This document shows positions 4,958 through 5,356 of a DNA stretch of 5,356 bases, one piece after another. Each line of letters begins with the position of its first letter. Positions within the stretch are counted from its first letter, which is position 1. Source of the DNA: Pseudomonadota bacterium. Its GTDB lineage: Bacteria; Pseudomonadota; Alphaproteobacteria; Rhizobiales; Hyphomicrobiaceae. The position numbers and the translations under genes were made by a program. The stretch lies in the NCBI GenBank assembly GCA_023390485.1, contig JAEWCT010000308.1:1-5356 (forward strand), read 5' to 3'. The notes under the pieces were generated by a model. That model made no database searches, had not been told where the DNA came from, and worked only from the letters and a program-made list of their open reading frames with translations.

Positions 4958-5356
4958 ATGCCGGCCGAGGGTCCCGAAAATCAACGACAGTTTCCTTGGG
5001 GCGCGCTCGACTCCATCCCGCAAGAGCTGAAGCTGCGCATCGTATCGGGCGTCGCCATCGCCGTGATTGCCTTCGTCATGCTCTACTGGAGTCCGGAAGC
5101 CTTCATAGTGCTGACATTCCTAGTCGCCGCAGCGATGAGCTGGGAGTGGGGCCGCATCGTCAGAGGTGACATGCCGGACCGCACCCTTATCGCTCACATC
5201 GCTGCGGTCTTCGTAGCCGCAATCTATGTGCTCAACGATATGGCCGGTTGGGGCGTCGCTGCGGCGCTTGTTGGTGCGGCCGTGGTTGCGGCCCTTGCCA
5301 TAGGCTCCGGCCGGGCGCGGCTTTCGGGCGCTGGCGTGTTCTACACGGCCTTGCCG
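4958..5356 (+). CDS. cdsA: Phosphatidate cytidylyltransferase (CDP-diacylglycerol synthase), N-terminal part
   Basis: CdsA is an inner-membrane enzyme that makes CDP-diacylglycerol from CTP and phosphatidic acid, the branch point for phosphatidylglycerol, cardiolipin and phosphatidylethanolamine. ATG 4958 opens a frame of 133 codons that is still open at the window edge. The family's C-terminal catalytic signature is outside, so the call rests on the N-terminus and on gene order. After a soluble lead (1-24) ending in QELKLRIVSG come hydrophobic segments at about 27-43, 48-62, 77-93 and 98-116. SWEWGRIVRG at 61-70 matches the conserved W-E-W-x-R region after the second helix of the family. GAGGG at 4945-4949, overlapping the uppS stop, is 8 nt from the ATG and is the likely ribosome binding site, consistent with translational coupling to uppS. 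Confidence 0.9.
   Translation, partial: MPAEGPENQRQFPWGALDSIPQELKLRIVSGVAIAVIAFVMLYWSPEAFIVLTFLVAAAMSWEWGRIVRGDMPDRTLIAHIAAVFVAAIYVLNDMAGWGVAAALVGAAVVAALAIGSGRARLSGAGVFYTALP

Noticed and set aside
4777..5169. 130-codon + strand frame overlapping the end of uppS and cdsA
   Set aside because: Out-of-frame shadow of uppS and cdsA. The cdsA frame starting at 4958 is hydrophobic with a typical CdsA N-terminus and explains the region.

Overview
The window is a core housekeeping segment of an alphaproteobacterial chromosome, most likely Hyphomicrobiales (rhizobia or Hyphomicrobium-like). The gene order is rpsB-tsf-pyrH-frr-uppS-cdsA, all on the + strand. The lineage call rests on three things seen here: GC-rich third positions, a ribosomal protein S2 of 329 residues with a helix-hairpin-helix-like C-terminal extension, and EF-Ts of 307 residues. 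It is an inference from recalled protein features, and no search was run.

Layout. Bases 2-217 hold the 3' end of a small acidic reading frame that carries an in-frame amber codon at 38-40, so it is probably a decayed small gene. A rho-independent terminator follows at 286-331. Bases 332-594 are non-coding apart from possible short leader peptides. They hold an 11-bp tandem repeat (373-394), a good sigma70-type promoter (420-448) and a long leader made of consecutive small hairpins before rpsB. Then come rpsB (595-1584), a structured 104-nt spacer, tsf (1689-2612), a 125-nt spacer with a strong terminator and a possible antiterminator, pyrH (2738-3469), frr (3553-4116), uppS with a GTG start (4188-4946), and the first 133 codons of cdsA, which runs off the right edge.

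Function. rpsB, tsf and frr serve translation (small-subunit assembly, EF-Tu recycling, post-termination ribosome recycling). pyrH makes UDP for pyrimidine nucleotide supply. uppS makes the C55 lipid carrier for cell-wall precursors, and cdsA makes CDP-diacylglycerol for phospholipids. The cluster therefore couples ribosome output to nucleotide and envelope supply. The terminator before pyrH probably splits it into an rpsB-tsf unit and a pyrH-frr-uppS-cdsA unit linked by partial readthrough.

I see no mobile element, CRISPR array, tRNA, rRNA or defence-like system. No exotic new system is supported. The points worth a second look are in the non-coding parts (the rpsB leader, the rpsB-tsf spacer and the tsf-pyrH attenuator-like region) and in the amber-interrupted small gene at the left edge. 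The long antisense frames opposite rpsB, tsf, pyrH and frr are shadows of GC-rich coding sequence.
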